From Anaerolineales bacterium (GTDB taxonomy: Bacteria > Chloroflexota > Anaerolineae > Anaerolineales > E44-bin32), in the NCBI GenBank assembly GCA_030606845.1, contig JAUWFP010000110.1:1-7012 (forward strand): 7,012 nucleotides of DNA. The letters run 5' to 3'. This document shows, one piece after another, positions 5,815-7,012 of this stretch. Under the pieces are notes generated by a model. That model did no database searches and was not told the DNA's origin. It was given only the letters and a program-made list of their open reading frames with translations. The position numbers and the translations under genes were made by a program. Positions within the stretch are counted from its first letter, which is position 1. Each line of letters opens with the position of its first letter.

Positions 5815-6327
5815 ATGACCGAAAAGACTTATTCATCCCCACCAGCCATGGGCATCGATCCGCAAAAATCCTATACAGCGACAATACAGACTGATGGCGG
5901 CGACATTGTCCTTCAACTCTCCGCCGACAAGACACCGAACACGGTTAATAACTTCGTATTCCTCGCGCGGGAAGGCTTCTACGACGGTGTTATTTTTCAC
6001 AGAGTTATTGAGAACTTCATGGTTCAAGGCGGAGACCCGACCGGGACTGGACGCGGAGGACCAGGATATTCTTTTGGAGATGAATTCCACCCTGAGTTGC
6101 GTCATGACGGACCAGGCGTTCTCTCGATGGCTAACGCTGGGCCTAACACAAACGGCTCTCAATTCTTCATCACCCATGTTGCGACGCCTCACCTGGATGG
6201 TAAACACTCTGTCTTCGGTCGCGTGACGGGAGGCCTGGACGTTCTAATGGCGATCCCAGTACGCGATCCAGCCCAAGCCCAGGCGCCCGCGGTTGCCATT
6301 AATACCATTCTTATTGAAGAGAAGTGA
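5815..6327 (+). CDS. Cyclophilin-type peptidyl-prolyl cis-trans isomerase
   Basis: The 170-residue cyclophilin catalyses proline cis-trans isomerisation in folding proteins. It has no signal peptide or membrane segment, so it should be cytoplasmic. Core motifs are FHRVIENFMVQGGDPTGTG (61-79), with catalytic R63 and pocket residues F68, M69 and Q71; the SMANAGPNTNGSQFFIT stretch (104-120), with F118; and HLDGKHSVFGRV (126-137). The position of the tryptophan of human cyclophilin A (W121, cyclosporin contact) is H126 here, as in many bacterial cyclophilins. Length is typical of the short bacterial type; the first 18 residues are a non-conserved extension. It follows udk by 21 bp, and its stop codon overlaps the start of the next gene, so the three are probably co-transcribed. 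The symbol ppiA or ppiB cannot be chosen safely. Confidence 0.95.
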   Translation: MTEKTYSSPPAMGIDPQKSYTATIQTDGGDIVLQLSADKTPNTVNNFVFLAREGFYDGVIFHRVIENFMVQGGDPTGTGRGGPGYSFGDEFHPELRHDGPGVLSMANAGPNTNGSQFFITHVATPHLDGKHSVFGRVTGGLDVLMAIPVRDPAQAQAPAVAINTILIEEK

Positions 6328-6896
6328 AGCAATCTGGGGGGCTTTCGGGGTGGAAACTTCACGCCGTTCGCATCTTAGCATTTGTCACCGCAATTGCGAT
6401 CACGGTCTTCATCTTCTCCATACAAGATAAGATTGAATATCTTGCAGGTTATGGATACCCAAGCATCTTCTTGTTATCGCTGCTTGCGAACGCCACGATC
6501 ATCATTCCCGCTCCTGCGATCGCGTTATCTTTTGCGTTTGGCGCTGTTTTCAACCCGTTTTGGGTTGCGCTTGCAGCCGGCACAGGCGCTGCAATCGGTG
6601 AACTCACGGGGTACTTAGTAGGCTTCAGTGGACAGGGAATCGTCGATGATAGTCAGATCTATAAAAAGCTGGAGGTGTGGACATCCAGGCATGGCGCCCT
6701 GCTTATCCTGATTCTAGCTTTCATCCCCAATCCATTCTTCGATCTCGCCGGCGTTGCTGCTGGGACGCTCAAAATACCAATCGGTTCTTTCCTTCTTTGG
6801 ACCTGGATCGGGAAGATGCTAAAAATGCTTCTTTTCGCATACGCCGGCGCAGCTTCGATCGATTGGATCACGAACCTGTTCCCAGCGACTTTTTGA
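6324..6896 (+). CDS. VTT/DedA-like (SNARE-associated) membrane protein
   Basis: The 190-residue integral membrane protein belongs by pattern to the VTT (DedA/TVP38/TMEM64) group, some members of which act in lipid flipping and membrane homeostasis. Hydrophobic segments lie at about 14-32, 46-72, 79-100, 124-145 and 151-175. Signature features are the GTGAAIGELTGYLVG segment (86-100) and a second half containing IPNPFFDLAGVAAG (134-147) and WTWIGKMLK (159-167), matching the conserved P-x-P-x-x-D and G-K of the family. The start is a GTG whose last two bases open the stop codon of the isomerase gene (GTGA overlap), which points to translational coupling; the purine run GAAGAGAA in front is a modest ribosome-binding site. 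Some family members are longer, so this is a short form. The specific substrate or role is unknown. Confidence 0.85.
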   Translation: MKQSGGLSGWKLHAVRILAFVTAIAITVFIFSIQDKIEYLAGYGYPSIFLLSLLANATIIIPAPAIALSFAFGAVFNPFWVALAAGTGAAIGELTGYLVGFSGQGIVDDSQIYKKLEVWTSRHGALLILILAFIPNPFFDLAGVAAGTLKIPIGSFLLWTWIGKMLKMLLFAYAGAASIDWITNLFPATF

Positions 6897-6936
6897 TCGG
6901 TTCTCCTTCAAATTGTGTTGGGGGACCTCGCGGATT

Positions 6937-6965
6937 TACGGTACCCAGAACATAAGTAAACCGTA
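6937..6965. repeat. Short inverted repeat downstream of the VTT gene
   Basis: TACGGT (6937-6942) and ACCGTA (6960-6965) are perfect complements 17 bases apart in noncoding sequence. There is no T-run, so a terminator role is not supported. It abuts the GTAGGGGC palindrome and could be part of the same element. Confidence 0.25.
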
Positions 6966-6990
6966 GGGGCCGACCCGAGTGTCAGCCCAC
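6963..6990. repeat. GTAGGGGC-type imperfect palindrome, possible dispersed repeat
   Basis: GTAGGGGC opens a hairpin with arms GGGCCGAC (6967-6974) and GTCAGCCC (6981-6988), complementary except for one C/A pair, around a 6-base loop. Palindromes beginning GTAGGGGC are common dispersed intergenic repeats in several environmental bacterial groups, as far as I recall. Only one copy is seen here, so its repeat nature is inferred from this resemblance. It could also serve as a transcription end for the udk cluster, although no T-run follows. The remaining bases to 7012 show no gene. Confidence 0.4.
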
Positions 6991-7012
6991 AGCCATCACG
7001 CACCTGCACGCC

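Noticed and set aside
5833..6207. Minus-strand open frame of 124 codons within the cyclophilin gene
   Set aside because: It is a shadow of a gene whose motifs are unmistakable on the plus strand.
6514..6524. GCGATCGC octamer, as in cyanobacterial HIP1 repeats
   Set aside because: Only one exact copy occurs in the window, far below HIP1 density, so it is not evidence for a cyanobacterium.

Overview
The window looks like chromosomal housekeeping DNA from a bacterium of roughly middle G+C content, probably an environmental or metagenomic genome. The gene mix points weakly to Chloroflexota (Anaerolineae-like): a zinc-ribbon/single-membrane-span/extracytoplasmic-domain protein, an MshA/sucrose-synthase-like GT4 enzyme, a NagD-type HAD phosphatase, a tRNA without encoded CCA, and a uridine kinase whose -10 box abuts its start codon. 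That placement is an inference from gene style; no marker gene here settles it.

Layout. Positions 1-339 hold no gene I can identify, only short inverted repeats and a 50-codon open stretch that may be a gene remnant. A plus-strand gene (340-1356) encodes a double zinc-ribbon membrane protein. It converges on a minus-strand block read from right to left: a GT4 glycosyltransferase (4842-3580), then after 155 bp with its own candidate promoter a HAD-IIA phosphatase (3424-2654), a 73-residue membrane-anchored acidic protein (2602-2381), and an EamA-family transporter (2298-1401) that is broken by a one-base frameshift near 1898-1908. On the plus strand a tRNA-Thr(CGT) gene (4950-5022) has a strong extended -10 promoter in the divergent intergenic region. 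It is followed by a compact cluster: uridine kinase (5161-5793), cyclophilin-type peptidyl-prolyl isomerase (5815-6327) and a VTT/DedA-like membrane protein (6324-6896), the last two overlapping by GTGA. The final 116 bp are noncoding and carry an imperfect GTAGGGGC-type palindrome.

How the genes work together. The udk-ppi-vtt cluster is probably one transcript (21 bp gap, then a 4-base overlap), but the products share no obvious pathway: pyrimidine salvage, protein folding and membrane function. The HAD phosphatase and the small protein are probably co-transcribed (51 bp gap, strong ribosome-binding site). The glycosyltransferase next to a sugar-phosphate-type phosphatase could be a synthase/phosphatase pair, but this is speculative.

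I found no mobile element, CRISPR array or defence system. The points most worth a second look are the EamA frameshift in a G-run, the probable leaderless start of udk, the near-palindrome with the tRNA TATAAT box exactly at its centre, and the uncharacterised zinc-ribbon and small acidic membrane proteins.
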